Shown: positions 9,328 to 18,528, counted from the first letter of the stretch. The stretch: 58,762 bases of DNA from Verrucomicrobiia bacterium (GCA_035765895.1 DASTWL010000064.1:1-58762); one strand, 5' to 3'. Notes: generated by a model from the letters alone, not told the origin. Numbers and translations are program-made.

Positions 9328-10216
9328 CGAAGCGTTGGGTGAGGTTGCCGTAGGCGTCGATGCGACGGTCGCGCAGGAACGGCCAATGCGTGCGCGTGGT
9401 GTCCACGTTTGCGAGGTCGAGGTCGTGGAGGAGGATTTCCTCCTTGTCCGCGCTCGCCTTGCAGAGGATTTCACCCGACGTGCCCGCGATGAAACTTTGC
9501 CCCCAGAATTCGATGCCGTCGCCGCCCACGCCGTCGAGCACTTCGTGGCCGATGCGGTTGGGCACGCAGACGTAACAGCCATTCGCGACGGCGTGCGCGC
9601 GCTGGATGGTTTCCCACGCGCCGTGCTGGCGCGCGCCATACTTGGTCTTTTCGCCGGGATGCCAGCCGATGGCCGTCGGATAGAACAAAATTTCCGCGCC
9701 TTGCATCGCCGTGAGCCGCGCGCCCTCGGGATACCATTGGTCCCAGCAGATCAGCACGCCGATCTTGGCGTATTGGGTCTGCCACGCCTTGAAGCCGAGG
9801 TCGCCGGGCGTGAAATAGAATTTTTCGTAGTAGAGCGGGTCATCCGGGATGTGCATCTTGCGGTAGATGCCGAGGAACGAGCCGTCCGCGTCAATGATGG
9901 CGGCGGTGTTGTGGTAGAGGCCGGAGGCGCGCTTCTCGAAGAGCGAGGCGATGATGACGGATTTGTATTTCTTCGCGAGCTTGCAGAAGGCGTCGGTCGT
10001 GGGGCCGGGAATTTTTTCGGCGAGCTTGAAGTAATCGTGGTTCTCGCTCTGGCAAAAATATTGTGAGCGGAAAAGTTCCTGCGTGCAGATGATCTGCGCG
10101 CCACGTTTCGCGGCTTGTTCAACGCGGTCGAGCGTGAGGGCGAGATTCTTCTTGGGGTCGGCGGAGCAGGCGGTTTGCACCAGTCCGACCCGGACGGTGG
10201 AGGAGGAACGTTTCAT
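9320..10216 (-). CDS. aguB: Carbon-nitrogen hydrolase, probable N-carbamoylputrescine amidase
   Basis: Nitrilase-superfamily amidase with the Glu-Lys-Cys triad: CTQELF (Glu47), YRKMHIPDD (Lys120) and ICWDQWYPEGAR (Cys157). The CWDQWYPE context, GIEFWGQSFIAGTSGEI and THWPFLRDRRIDAYG fit N-carbamoylputrescine amidase, which hydrolyses N-carbamoylputrescine to putrescine in the agmatine route. 298 residues, normal. ATG 10216 follows the kinase stop by 4 bp. No agmatine deiminase is in the window, so the pathway assignment rests on motif similarity. Confidence 0.88.
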   Translation of the reverse strand: MKRSSSTVRVGLVQTACSADPKKNLALTLDRVEQAAKRGAQIICTQELFRSQYFCQSENHDYFKLAEKIPGPTTDAFCKLAKKYKSVIIASLFEKRASGLYHNTAAIIDADGSFLGIYRKMHIPDDPLYYEKFYFTPGDLGFKAWQTQYAKIGVLICWDQWYPEGARLTAMQGAEILFYPTAIGWHPGEKTKYGARQHGAWETIQRAHAVANGCYVCVPNRIGHEVLDGVGGDGIEFWGQSFIAGTSGEILCKASADKEEILLHDLDLANVDTTRTHWPFLRDRRIDAYGNLTQRFVD

Positions 10217-10220
10217 CAAA

Positions 10221-11231
10221 TCAGGACTTGGGCTGGTTGAGGCGGACGGTGGAATCCATGGCGCCGGCGGGGCCGGTGAGATGCGGCGTCCGGTTGGTGG
10301 GTTGCTGGTCGAACAACTCACGGATGAACTTGCCCAGTGTTTCGTTCGTGGGGCCGTAGCCGGAGTGGTAGATGTAGTGCTCGAGATCGTAGAGCATTTC
10401 ATCGGCGTTCGGGTAGCGCGCCTCCACATCGCGCGCCAGGGCCTTGTGCAAAATCTCGTTCAACCGGTCGTCCACGCGCGGGTCCAGCGCGCGAAAATCG
10501 GGAATGGTGGTGTTCATGATGCGCCCACGGGATTCCTCGGCGGAGTCGCCCTTGAAAATGTTTCGTCCCAGCAGCAGATGGGCGAGCACGACGCCGGCGG
10601 AAAACAGGTCCGAACGTTTGTCGGTGATCTTGAAGTCCGCCTGTTCGGGACTCATGTAATCAGGCTTGCCGGCGACGACTTCGCCCTCCTGATCCACGAG
10701 AAAGCCCTTCGCCTTCGCAATGCCGAAATCGGTCAGCTTCACGTCACCTTCGAAGGCGATCATGACGTTTTTGAAGCTGACGTCGCGGTGCACGATCCCC
10801 AGCGAACGTCCATCCTTGTCCATTTTGGCGTGCGCGTAGGCCAGACCGCGGCAGACGCGGCTGACGATGAACACGGCGAGTTCCTTGGGCAGCTGGCGGC
10901 GGCGGTCGGTGAGCTGCTGCGCGAACTGTTCGAGATTCACGCCGCGGATGAGTTCCATCGCGATGAAGTAAACGCCGTTGGTTTCGCCGAGGTGATAGGT
11001 CTGCACGATGTTCGTGTGGATCAAGTCCGCCACGAGCTTGGCTTCGCCAATGAAGTTTTCGATGAACTGCTTTTGGTTCGCGTAATTCTGGCGGATGACC
11101 TTGATGGCGATGCGCTTCACGAACCCGCGCGTGCCGAGCTGCTCCGCCTCATAAACCACGCCCATGCCGCCCTCATAGATCTTCCGGGTGATCTCGTAGC
11201 GAAATTCATTTTGAATGGAGAACAGCGCCAT
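10221..11231 (-). CDS. Hanks-type serine/threonine protein kinase
   Basis: Soluble 336-residue kinase, nearly all catalytic domain. The glycine loop YEGGMGVVYEAE, Lys44 in AIKVI, Glu63 of the C-helix, the catalytic loop HRDVSFKN (Asp150, Asn155), the DFG motif (Asp168) and the GKPDYMSPEQ segment are in order. The residue two after HRD+V is Ser where most such kinases have Lys (HRDVKPxN). No transmembrane, PASTA or other sensor domain follows; the tail after residue 310 is short and polar. First gene of a minus-strand cluster (kinase-aguB-RmlD-gluQ), divergent from the HU gene. Targets unknown. Confidence 0.95.
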   Translation of the reverse strand: MALFSIQNEFRYEITRKIYEGGMGVVYEAEQLGTRGFVKRIAIKVIRQNYANQKQFIENFIGEAKLVADLIHTNIVQTYHLGETNGVYFIAMELIRGVNLEQFAQQLTDRRRQLPKELAVFIVSRVCRGLAYAHAKMDKDGRSLGIVHRDVSFKNVMIAFEGDVKLTDFGIAKAKGFLVDQEGEVVAGKPDYMSPEQADFKITDKRSDLFSAGVVLAHLLLGRNIFKGDSAEESRGRIMNTTIPDFRALDPRVDDRLNEILHKALARDVEARYPNADEMLYDLEHYIYHSGYGPTNETLGKFIRELFDQQPTNRTPHLTGPAGAMDSTVRLNQPKS

Positions 11232-11297
11232 GCCCGGTTCATCTTGGTGGACGAACCATTCAAGTCAAGCCTGTCGCCACCGGGCGAAACTGCTTAT

Positions 11298-11309
11298 TTT
11301 TCTAGAAAA
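11298..11309. promoter_or_regulatory. 12-bp perfect palindrome between kinase and HU genes
   Basis: The sequence ttttctagaaaa is self-complementary and lies in the 178-bp divergent region, the only AT-rich block there. It could be an operator or part of a promoter. No direct evidence of function; short AT palindromes also arise by chance. A weak plus-strand promoter (ttgcga, 17 bp, tttact) can be drawn at 11326-11354 downstream of it. Confidence 0.3.
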
Positions 11310-11409
11310 TTCCGCAATTTTTCACTTGCGACGTCCTGCCTCGAAGCATTTACTCAGGCGCGAGTCGAACGACTTTTACAACAAAACAAAAACCTAACAC
11401 GCACACATT

Positions 11410-11697
11410 ATGGCAAAAGCACTCACCAAGTCTCAGGTTGCAGCAACGCTCGCCGAGAAGGTTGGCATTTCCAAGAAGCAGTCCGCCCAGTTCCTCGACG
11501 AGCTGGCCACGCTGGCCTACAAGAACGCGAAGAACACCTTCACGCTGCCGGGGCTCGGCAAGCTCGTGCTGGTGAATCGCAAGGCGCGTCAGGGCCGCAA
11601 TCCCGCGACGGGCGAGACCATCCAGATCCCGGCCAAGCGCGTCGTGAAGTTCCGCGTCGCCAAGGCCTGCAAGGATGCCGTCCTCGGCGCGAAGTAA
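11410..11697 (+). CDS. HU family DNA-binding protein
   Basis: 95-residue nucleoid protein. It starts MAKALTKSQVAATLAEKVG, has the dimer helices up to about residue 45, the beta-arm entry FTLPGLGKLVLVNRKARQGRNPATGE with the conserved R-x-x-RNPxTGE loop, and ends in the IPAKRVVKFRVAKACKDAV helix. It should bend DNA as a dimer. It is a single-gene unit: a divergent promoter region lies upstream and a strong terminator at 11715-11743 follows. Confidence 0.96.
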   Translation: MAKALTKSQVAATLAEKVGISKKQSAQFLDELATLAYKNAKNTFTLPGLGKLVLVNRKARQGRNPATGETIQIPAKRVVKFRVAKACKDAVLGAK

Positions 11698-11714
11698 TTG
11701 TTCGCCACTCTCAC

Positions 11715-11743
11715 GGGCGCTCTGCTGGCAGAGCGCCCTTTTT
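11715..11743 (+). terminator. Rho-independent terminator after HU
   Basis: An 11-bp complementary pair (11715-11725 with 11728-11738, so in practice about a 10-bp stem with a 4-nt loop) is followed at once by five T residues. It lies 17 bp after the HU stop. Confidence 0.85.
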
Positions 11744-11773
11744 CTTTTCCCGGATTCGTCGTAAACATCGCCC

Positions 11774-12751
11774 ATGAAAATTGGCGTGGTTGGTTGTGGC
11801 GCGTTGGGCAGTTACTACGGCGCCAGGCTGTGGCAGGCGGGACATGATGTGCATTTTCTGCTGCGGTCGGATTATGACGTCGTGCGGGAACACGGCGTGC
11901 GCATCGAAAGCCCCGCCGGCAATTTCATTGCCCGTCCCTACGCGGCCCGACAGCCCGAGGAGATCGGCGCGTGCGATCTTGTGGTCATCGGACTCAAGAC
12001 CACCGCCAACGATCAGTTTTCTGTATTGCTGCCGCCGCTGGTGGGCCCGGGCACCCTGGTGCTGACACTGCAAAATGGGCTCGGCAACGAGGAAGCCCTG
12101 GCCCGATTATTTCCGCCTGACCAAATTATGGGCGGCCTCTGCTTTGTGTGTCTGAACCGCCTTGAGCCGGGGCTGGTGCGCCACATCGATCAGGGCTTCA
12201 TCCAGCTTGGAGAGTTTGGCCGCGCCGCGTTGCCGCGCACGCATGATCTTGCTGCCCGGTTCGTGCAGGCCGGCGTGAAGTGCACGGTCAGCGACGACCT
12301 CCGCCGCGCCCACTGGGAAAAGCTGGTTTGGAACATTCCGTTCAACGGGCTGGGGGTGGCCGGCATCGCTGGCGTGGAAGCAATGCTCTCCGGCGTGGTG
12401 CCGGCCGCGCTGCTGCGGCGCGACTGTCTGGCAACGGACGAACTATTGCGCGATGCGCGCTGGGCAGAACTGGTGCAGGCCCTGATGATCGAGGTCATTC
12501 ACGCCGCCGCGAAACAGGGCCTCGCGATCCCGGAATCACTCGCTGACAAAATGATGGCGCGCACCAGGACCATGGGCGCCTACCGGGCCTCGACGCTGAT
12601 TGATTTCGAGCGTGGCCAGCCGTTGGAGCTGAAGAGTTTGTTTCGCACGCCGTTGCGCCACGCAGAGCAGGCGGGCGCGGCGACACCGCTCCTGAAAAAC
12701 CTCTGCGCGGTGCTGACGGAACTGGACCGCCGGCGTGCCGCGGGAGCCTGA
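11774..12751 (+). CDS. panE: 2-dehydropantoate 2-reductase (ketopantoate reductase)
   Basis: NADPH-dependent reduction of ketopantoate to pantoate for coenzyme A synthesis. The N-terminal MKIGVVGCGALGSYYGARL is the nucleotide-binding loop. VVIGLKTTAND and LTLQNGLGNEEAL are characteristic, and KLVWNIPFNGLG carries the catalytic lysine region that opens the C-terminal helical domain. The late segment ASTLIDFERGQPLEL is typical. 325 residues. Its promoter would lie in the 36 bp after the HU terminator or run through it. panE-like proteins include paralogues with other substrates, so specificity is inferred. Confidence 0.9.
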   Translation: MKIGVVGCGALGSYYGARLWQAGHDVHFLLRSDYDVVREHGVRIESPAGNFIARPYAARQPEEIGACDLVVIGLKTTANDQFSVLLPPLVGPGTLVLTLQNGLGNEEALARLFPPDQIMGGLCFVCLNRLEPGLVRHIDQGFIQLGEFGRAALPRTHDLAARFVQAGVKCTVSDDLRRAHWEKLVWNIPFNGLGVAGIAGVEAMLSGVVPAALLRRDCLATDELLRDARWAELVQALMIEVIHAAAKQGLAIPESLADKMMARTRTMGAYRASTLIDFERGQPLELKSLFRTPLRHAEQAGAATPLLKNLCAVLTELDRRRAAGA

Positions 12752-12827
12752 GCCGCCGCGCTTGCCGCCCGGCGCTTCCAGTTTTATCGTGAGGCGCATC
12801 GGCAGTCTCTTTGGGATTTTTTAACTT

Positions 12828-14183
12828 ATGAAACCGCGAGTCCGTTTTGCCCCCAGCCCCACCGGCTTTTTGCACATTGGCGGCGCCCGCACGGCGTTGT
12901 TCAACTGGCTTTACGCCCGTCATCACGGCGGCACATTCATTCTTCGCGTCGAAGACACCGATGTGGCGCGCAACACGCAGGCCGCGGTGGACATCATTCT
13001 CGACGGGTTGCGCTGGCTGGGCATTGACTGGGACGAAGGCCCCGTCACCAGTGACGCCACCGGACCAAGCCGCGGCCCCTGCGGGCCGTATTTTCAGAGC
13101 CAGCGCAAGGACGCCTACCGGCAACGCGTTGAGGCATTGCTGTCCCGCGGGCTGGCCTATGAGAAGGACGGCGCCATCCGTTTCCGGATGCAGCGCGAGC
13201 CCATCACCATTCCGGACCTCGTTTGCGGCGATATTGTCCGCCCGCTGACGGACCGCGAACAGATTGATCCGGATTTCGTCATTGTGCGTTCCGACGGCGA
13301 ACCGGTGTTTCATCTGGTCAACGTGGTGGACGACCTCGACATGGGCATCACGCACGTCATTCGCGGCGAGGATCACATCAGCAACACGGCCAAACATATT
13401 GCGCTCTTCAAGGCCTTCGGTGTCGAGCCGCCCAAGTATGCGCACATTCCGCTCATCCTGAATGCCGATGGCTCGAAGATGAGCAAGCGTGACCAGGGTG
13501 CGATCATCTCCGTTTACATGGAGGAAGGTTATGCGCCCGAGGCGGTGGTAAATTATCTCTGCCTGCTGGGCTGGTCGCCGAAGGACAACCGCGAGAAAAT
13601 GAGCCTCGACGAAATCATCGAGCGTTTTGATCTGCCCGGGGTGCTGCGCCACAACGCGCGTTTCGACATGGCCAAGCTGCAATGGCTGAACTGGGAATAC
13701 ATCCGCAGCATGCCCAACGAGCGCTACTACGAACTCGCGGTTCACGCGCTGGGCAAGGCGGGCATCAACGCGGCCGCCTTTGACGCGGCATATGTGCGGG
13801 CCGCGCTCGATACCGTGAAGGAAAAGCCCAAGACCTTTGCCGAACTGCCGGGCTGGTGTGATTTCTATTTCAACGAGCAGATTGTGTTCGCGCCCGAAGC
13901 CGTGGAGCGCGACTTCGTGCCGGCCAACCTGCCCAACCTGACCAGGCTGCGTGATGCGCTGGAGCGGATGACTACGTTCACTGCGGCCGACATCGAGGTC
14001 ACGTTGAAGGCGACGGCGAAGGAACTCGGTGTGAAAGCCGGTGCGCTGGTGCATCCAACCCGCCTCGCCTGCACGGGCAAACAAATTGGCCCGAGCCTGT
14101 ATCATCTGATGGAGGTGCTCGGCAAAGACCGGACCTTGGCGCGGTTGGGGCGTGCGCTCGCGCATCCGGGATTTGGCGGCTGA
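12828..14183 (+). CDS. gltX: Glutamyl-tRNA synthetase
   Basis: Class I synthetase. RFAPSPTGFLHIGGART contains the HIGH-type motif, LRVEDTD and the insertion domain follow, and GSKMSKRDQGA is the KMSKS-type loop. The C-terminal helical anticodon domain ends KQIGPSLYHLMEVLGKDRTLARL. 451 residues, slightly short for the family. No zinc-ligand cysteine cluster is apparent. The gene converges on opgH with 28 bp between stops. If the genome lacks GlnRS, this enzyme may be non-discriminating; the window cannot tell. Confidence 0.97.
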   Translation: MKPRVRFAPSPTGFLHIGGARTALFNWLYARHHGGTFILRVEDTDVARNTQAAVDIILDGLRWLGIDWDEGPVTSDATGPSRGPCGPYFQSQRKDAYRQRVEALLSRGLAYEKDGAIRFRMQREPITIPDLVCGDIVRPLTDREQIDPDFVIVRSDGEPVFHLVNVVDDLDMGITHVIRGEDHISNTAKHIALFKAFGVEPPKYAHIPLILNADGSKMSKRDQGAIISVYMEEGYAPEAVVNYLCLLGWSPKDNREKMSLDEIIERFDLPGVLRHNARFDMAKLQWLNWEYIRSMPNERYYELAVHALGKAGINAAAFDAAYVRAALDTVKEKPKTFAELPGWCDFYFNEQIVFAPEAVERDFVPANLPNLTRLRDALERMTTFTAADIEVTLKATAKELGVKAGALVHPTRLACTGKQIGPSLYHLMEVLGKDRTLARLGRALAHPGFGG

Positions 14184-14211
14184 ACCAAAGCGGTAATCCG
14201 GCCTTGCCGGT

Positions 14212-16383
14212 TCAACGAGCGTAGCGGCGGATGGCCATCTGCCACCAGACCGCCAGCGTCTGGTTGGGGCGCATCCACACCTGCCGGTGCAGCCAGGACA
14301 TGGTGGGGGGATCGGCCAGCAGGCGCATCTTGTCGCTGGCGGGCAAGGCCGCCGGGCCTTGGGCGAGCAGTTTCTCCGCGAGTGTTTGCATCTCGGCCGG
14401 CGGACGGTTGAGCTGGTTCATCTGCTCTGCGTAAACCGGATTCAAACGCTTTTCCCGCAGCAACGACACGTGGATGGCGTTGAGATAGGGATCGAGCACG
14501 GCATCGGCGATGCCGGAGTTGGCAGGGCGCGGATTGAGGGCACCCTCCGCCTGCAGTTTCCACAGCCGCTCGCGCAGCAGGGCGATCTCCTCCGGCGGAT
14601 GCGTTTCCTCCGGCGTGACGAAAAGCCCGAGGTCGCCCGCGCGCCGGCCGAGGGTGCTGCGATTGGTCAACACGCTGAGCGGCACGGCCAGCAGCATGCC
14701 GGCCAGCACGGGTGAGAACCACCAGAACACGCCGGGATCCAGCCGGACGACGAGCGTCCCCCACACCAGGGCAATCAGCATGTGCCAGCGGTGGCAGCGC
14801 AAGGCGTAACGCCAGGTGGTGCCGTCCGCCCCGCGGTTTTGCGCGCCCCAGTTGACGCCCATGCCAAGCAGGATGGTGATGACGAATTCGGTGTGCCACA
14901 GCATCTGCAACGGCGCGTGCAGCGTGGAGAACAGCGTTTCGACAACCGCGCTGGCGGTGACCTTGAGCAAACCACCAAAGGCCCGGCGTCTCTCCTTGTC
15001 CAGGGCCAGTTCGACGATGGCGAGGATTTTGGGCAGGAACAGTGCGGCCATGCAGATTGAGAAAATCAAAAAGGCGTGCGCCGTCGGGTTGAGCCCGCCG
15101 AGCCAGTAGGATTGCACGGTGATGTCGCTCAGGTCGGACATGACCTTGGACCAGCGAATCCAGCAAAACGTCAGCATGAAGGCCAGCCAGAGCGGACTGC
15201 TGAGGTAGCCGAAAATACCCAGCGTCAGGTGAATGCGGCTCCCGTTGCGCAGCCCGCGGGCGAACAGGACCAGGGCATGTTGCAGGTTGCCCTGGCACCA
15301 GCGCCGGTCGCGTTGCGCGCTTTCAATCAGGCCCTGCGGCCCCTCTTCGTAGCTGCCTTCGAGATCGTAGGCGAACCAGACGCGCCAGTTCTCCTTCAGC
15401 ATCAGGGCGGCCTCCACGAAGTCATGACTCAGAATCTGCCCGCCAAAGGGTTTGCGTCCCGGCAGGTGGGGCAGGTCGCAGAACTGCATGAACGGCTCGG
15501 TGCGGATAATGGCGTTGTGGCCCCAGTAATTGCCCGTGCTCAACGTCCAGTAGTTCAGCCCGGCAATGAACACCGGCGCGTAGAGGCGGTTCGCAAATTG
15601 TTGGATGCGGCCGAAGAGCGATTCGGCGTTCACCAGCGCCGGGACGGTTTGAATCAGGCCGACCGTGGGATTCGCCTCCATCATCTGAACAAGCCGGACA
15701 ATCGTCCCGCCCTGCATGAGGCTGTCCGCATCGAAACAGATGAAATAGCGGTAACGTCGTCCCCAGGCGTTCAAAAAGTCGCGCACGTTGCCGCTTTTCT
15801 TGCCCTCGTTGTTCAACCGCCGCCGGTAGTGGATGCGGCCCAGCGCGCCGAGGTCACGGACGAGTTCCAGCCAGCGGCGTTCCTCCTCGATCCACTTGTC
15901 CGGATCCGTCGAGTCGCTCAGCACGAAAAAATCGAAACGTTCGAGCTGGCTGGTCGCCCGGAGGGACTCGTAGGTGGCACGGATGCCCTCGTAAACCCGC
16001 GGCACGTCCTCGTTGTAAATCGGGACAATGATCGCCGTGCTGGTGTCGGCAATGGGCTGGCGCTGGTAATCGGCGAAGGCCGTGATGCGCGCCCGGTCCC
16101 CGAACACGCGCAACAGGAACCCGAAGATGCCGTGCATGCACCCGATGGACACGAGGAGAAACAGGATGATGAACAGCACCAGCAGGAGGGTGCGCGAGGT
16201 GGACCAGCCCGTCCGCCAGAGCAAATCGGCGAACATCAGGGAAACCACGCCGGTCAGCAGCACCGCGCAGGAGTAAAACAAAAAGACGCGCATTCCCCGA
16301 CGCAGCACGGGGAGATTCACGATGACCGGCCCGGGGTCCGGGCCGGCCGGCGCCGTGTTGGGGTGGGAGCGCGCGGTGGACAT
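14212..16383 (-). CDS. opgH: Glucans biosynthesis glucosyltransferase H
   Basis: Inner-membrane family 2 glycosyltransferase that polymerises and exports the beta-glucan backbone of osmoregulated periplasmic glucans. Two membrane segments (about residues 30-55 and 64-90) precede the cytoplasmic catalytic domain, with AIIVPIYNEDVPRVYEG, VLSDSTDPDKWIEEE, YFICFDADSLMQGG (DAD 218-220) and QRDRRWCQGNLQH. Several membrane helices follow. At 723 residues it is about 120 shorter than E. coli OpgH; the missing part is the long N-terminal cytoplasmic region. It starts 1 bp after the stop of a small membrane-protein gene that is coupled to opgG. Confidence 0.95.
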   Translation of the reverse strand: MSTARSHPNTAPAGPDPGPVIVNLPVLRRGMRVFLFYSCAVLLTGVVSLMFADLLWRTGWSTSRTLLLVLFIILFLLVSIGCMHGIFGFLLRVFGDRARITAFADYQRQPIADTSTAIIVPIYNEDVPRVYEGIRATYESLRATSQLERFDFFVLSDSTDPDKWIEEERRWLELVRDLGALGRIHYRRRLNNEGKKSGNVRDFLNAWGRRYRYFICFDADSLMQGGTIVRLVQMMEANPTVGLIQTVPALVNAESLFGRIQQFANRLYAPVFIAGLNYWTLSTGNYWGHNAIIRTEPFMQFCDLPHLPGRKPFGGQILSHDFVEAALMLKENWRVWFAYDLEGSYEEGPQGLIESAQRDRRWCQGNLQHALVLFARGLRNGSRIHLTLGIFGYLSSPLWLAFMLTFCWIRWSKVMSDLSDITVQSYWLGGLNPTAHAFLIFSICMAALFLPKILAIVELALDKERRRAFGGLLKVTASAVVETLFSTLHAPLQMLWHTEFVITILLGMGVNWGAQNRGADGTTWRYALRCHRWHMLIALVWGTLVVRLDPGVFWWFSPVLAGMLLAVPLSVLTNRSTLGRRAGDLGLFVTPEETHPPEEIALLRERLWKLQAEGALNPRPANSGIADAVLDPYLNAIHVSLLREKRLNPVYAEQMNQLNRPPAEMQTLAEKLLAQGPAALPASDKMRLLADPPTMSWLHRQVWMRPNQTLAVWWQMAIRRYAR

Positions 16384-16384
16384 T

Positions 16385-16966
16385 TCAACGATGCGTCAGG
16401 ACAAACAGGGCGATGAGCAGGGCGGCAAAAAGAATCCAGATGCCGATCATTTTCGAATAGCGCACCTTGCGGATGCTCGAAAGGGTGGTGATCGGACCGA
16501 GGTGCAGCGGGCGGGGCGCCATTTGCGACAGTTGAAAGTCCGGTCCGGCGCGCAAATAGGCGTCGCGCATGGCCCGGACGAATTCATCCGGCCAGGGGCC
16601 GGGCCGGAGAAACTGGTCCTGCCATTTGCCCGGCATGTCCGCCAGCAGCAGCGCCAGCCGGCCGCGCGTGGAAAGCATCTGGTCGCGGTTGGTCGGCGGC
16701 TCGTGCAATACCTCGGCGAACCATTCGGTGACGACGTGGTCCATTTCCTCCGCCGCCAGTTCGGAGGCGGCGCGTTGCGGGTTGGCGGGCGCCCGCCGGA
16801 GCGCGCGTTCAATCACGAGCGCCACGAGCTGGCCCAGCAGCACCTTGTTGCGAATGCGCAGCGCATTGAAGTAGCTTTCCACCTTCGCATACGCGGCGTT
16901 CCACTCCTCCAACGGACGCCCGGCCAGCTTGCCGGGCAACTCGGTCCAACCCAGGGTGGGGTTCAT
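16385..16966 (-). CDS. Unrecognised membrane-anchored protein between opgG and opgH
   Basis: 193 residues from ATG 16966, whose ATGA overlaps the opgG stop and which is preceded by GGAG at 6 nt; an in-frame ATG at 16990 is less likely. The N-terminal 170 residues are predicted soluble and helical (WNAAYAKVESYFNALRIRN, LVALVIERALRRAP), and a single hydrophobic segment, IGIWILFAALLIALFVL, ends the chain. I do not recognise the family. Tight coupling on both sides suggests a role in glucan synthesis. It has about the size of the cytoplasmic N-terminal region that this OpgH lacks relative to E. coli, so it may act as an OpgH partner; that is inference. Confidence 0.85.
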   Translation of the reverse strand: MNPTLGWTELPGKLAGRPLEEWNAAYAKVESYFNALRIRNKVLLGQLVALVIERALRRAPANPQRAASELAAEEMDHVVTEWFAEVLHEPPTNRDQMLSTRGRLALLLADMPGKWQDQFLRPGPWPDEFVRAMRDAYLRAGPDFQLSQMAPRPLHLGPITTLSSIRKVRYSKMIGIWILFAALLIALFVLTHR

Positions 16967-18528
16967 GGCGGACTCCACAAATAGGTCCACGTTTCACTGA
17001 CAGTTTCACTGCCCTTCTTGAGCGTGCAGCGCAGGTCAACCGGGTCGGTGTTGCCCTGCTTGGGCTGGAGCTTCAGCACGACGCGCCACGACCCGTCGGA
17101 TGGATTCCGGAAGATGAGATTGTCGGTCAACGCGCCGTTGGGACTGCAACTGGCGATGGACTGGGGCGGGTCCGCCGCCGTGAACGTGTCGAGCTTTGGT
17201 CCCTTGAAATCAATGCAGATTTCGCGCCGGCTGGGTTCCCGTCCATCGGCGCCGATGCGGGTCGCGGTCACGATGTTTTCGGACAGGTGCCGGTCCGTCT
17301 CGCGCGTCCAGAACATCGTGTAGCCGAAACGATACGGTTGCAGCGGCGCGGGTTTGTCCTTGGGATCGAAGAACGCCACGATGTTGTCGAGTCCTTCGTA
17401 AGTGGTGCTGAGTTCCACCAGGTGGATGTCGCCTTCGCTCCAGTTGCCGCGCGGCTCGATCCAGACGCTGGGCACGCGGTGGTAGTAATTGAAGATGTCC
17501 TGGTAGTGGTCGAAGTTGCGGTCTCGCTGCAACAGGCCGTAGCCGCGCACGCCCTTGGTGCTGAACTTTTGATGCCGCATGACGCTGGCATTGTTCAACG
17601 GGCGCCACAGCACTTCACCGTTGTCCATGCGGATGAGCAGGCCGTCGCTGTCGTGCACCTCCGGGCGGTAGTCGTCAAACTTGCGTTCCGAGTTTTCGCC
17701 AAACCAGAACATGCTCGTCAGCGGCGCGAGGCCGAGGGTTTTGAGCGGTTTGCGTTCGGGATTGACGGCCGCAATCGTGTTCGTCTCCCGCAGGTAAAGC
17801 ACCGCTTCCACGTCGGCGATGGTGGTTTCGCCCGGTTGGATGGTGAAGCTGTAGGCGCCCGCACAACTGACGCTGTCCAAAATCGCATAGAGCCGCAGGC
17901 GGTCATCATCCTTGTGCGGTTTGCCGAGCCACCAATCCGTGAAGATGGGGAACTCCTCGGGCCGGTCCGTCTCGCCGCAGTCCAAGGCCAGTCCGCGCGC
18001 GGATTGACCGTAGCGCTGGTTCTTGCCGAGCAGCCGAAAGTAGCTGGCGCCGAGAAAGGCGCCGAGTTCGTCGAACTGGTCGGGCTGGTTCAATGCATAG
18101 AGCAGCCGGAAGCCCGCGTAGCCCGTGTTGGCGGGAATTTTCCGTCCCAGATGCGTGTCACCGTAATCAAAAAATTCCTGCACAAAGCGGATGGGTTGGG
18201 AATGCGTGAGGGTGAATTCGGTAACATGCACCGGCTCCTGATAGAGGTAGCCGGGATGGAAAAATTCCACCCGGAACGGCAGATCCTCGGCGGTCCAAAG
18301 CGCCATCTCGCGCCGAAAGCGGATTTCCCGGTATTTGTCGTAGTTCAGATTGTCCTGCTTCAACACGTCCGGCAGATCGGCGCGCGGGGAATGGAAAGGT
18401 TTGCGGGCGCGTTCCTCCGCCTGCCGGGCGACATATTCAAAATTGATCTCCGCCGCCGGCGTCGGAAGAACCAGATGGACCTGCAGGAATGCAAGAACGG
18501 CCAGCGTCAGTGTGCCCAATCTCCTCAT
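16963..18528 (-). CDS. opgG: Periplasmic glucans biosynthesis protein OpgG
   Basis: Periplasmic protein needed for the structure of osmoregulated periplasmic glucans. ATG 18528 gives a signal peptide (MRRLGTLTLAVLAFLQ...PTPAAE), which is why it was preferred over ATG 18570. Family landmarks are FEYVARQAEERARKPF, NYDKYREIRFR, FFHPGYLYQEPV, LTSMFWFGENSERKFDDYRPEVHDSDGL (split as LTSMFWFGE and YRPEVHDSDG) and the RDRNFDHYQD segment. 521 residues, normal. First gene of opgG-X-opgH; it is divergent from pgsA across 178 bp in which I see no convincing promoter. Confidence 0.95.
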   Translation of the reverse strand: MRRLGTLTLAVLAFLQVHLVLPTPAAEINFEYVARQAEERARKPFHSPRADLPDVLKQDNLNYDKYREIRFRREMALWTAEDLPFRVEFFHPGYLYQEPVHVTEFTLTHSQPIRFVQEFFDYGDTHLGRKIPANTGYAGFRLLYALNQPDQFDELGAFLGASYFRLLGKNQRYGQSARGLALDCGETDRPEEFPIFTDWWLGKPHKDDDRLRLYAILDSVSCAGAYSFTIQPGETTIADVEAVLYLRETNTIAAVNPERKPLKTLGLAPLTSMFWFGENSERKFDDYRPEVHDSDGLLIRMDNGEVLWRPLNNASVMRHQKFSTKGVRGYGLLQRDRNFDHYQDIFNYYHRVPSVWIEPRGNWSEGDIHLVELSTTYEGLDNIVAFFDPKDKPAPLQPYRFGYTMFWTRETDRHLSENIVTATRIGADGREPSRREICIDFKGPKLDTFTAADPPQSIASCSPNGALTDNLIFRNPSDGSWRVVLKLQPKQGNTDPVDLRCTLKKGSETVSETWTYLWSPP

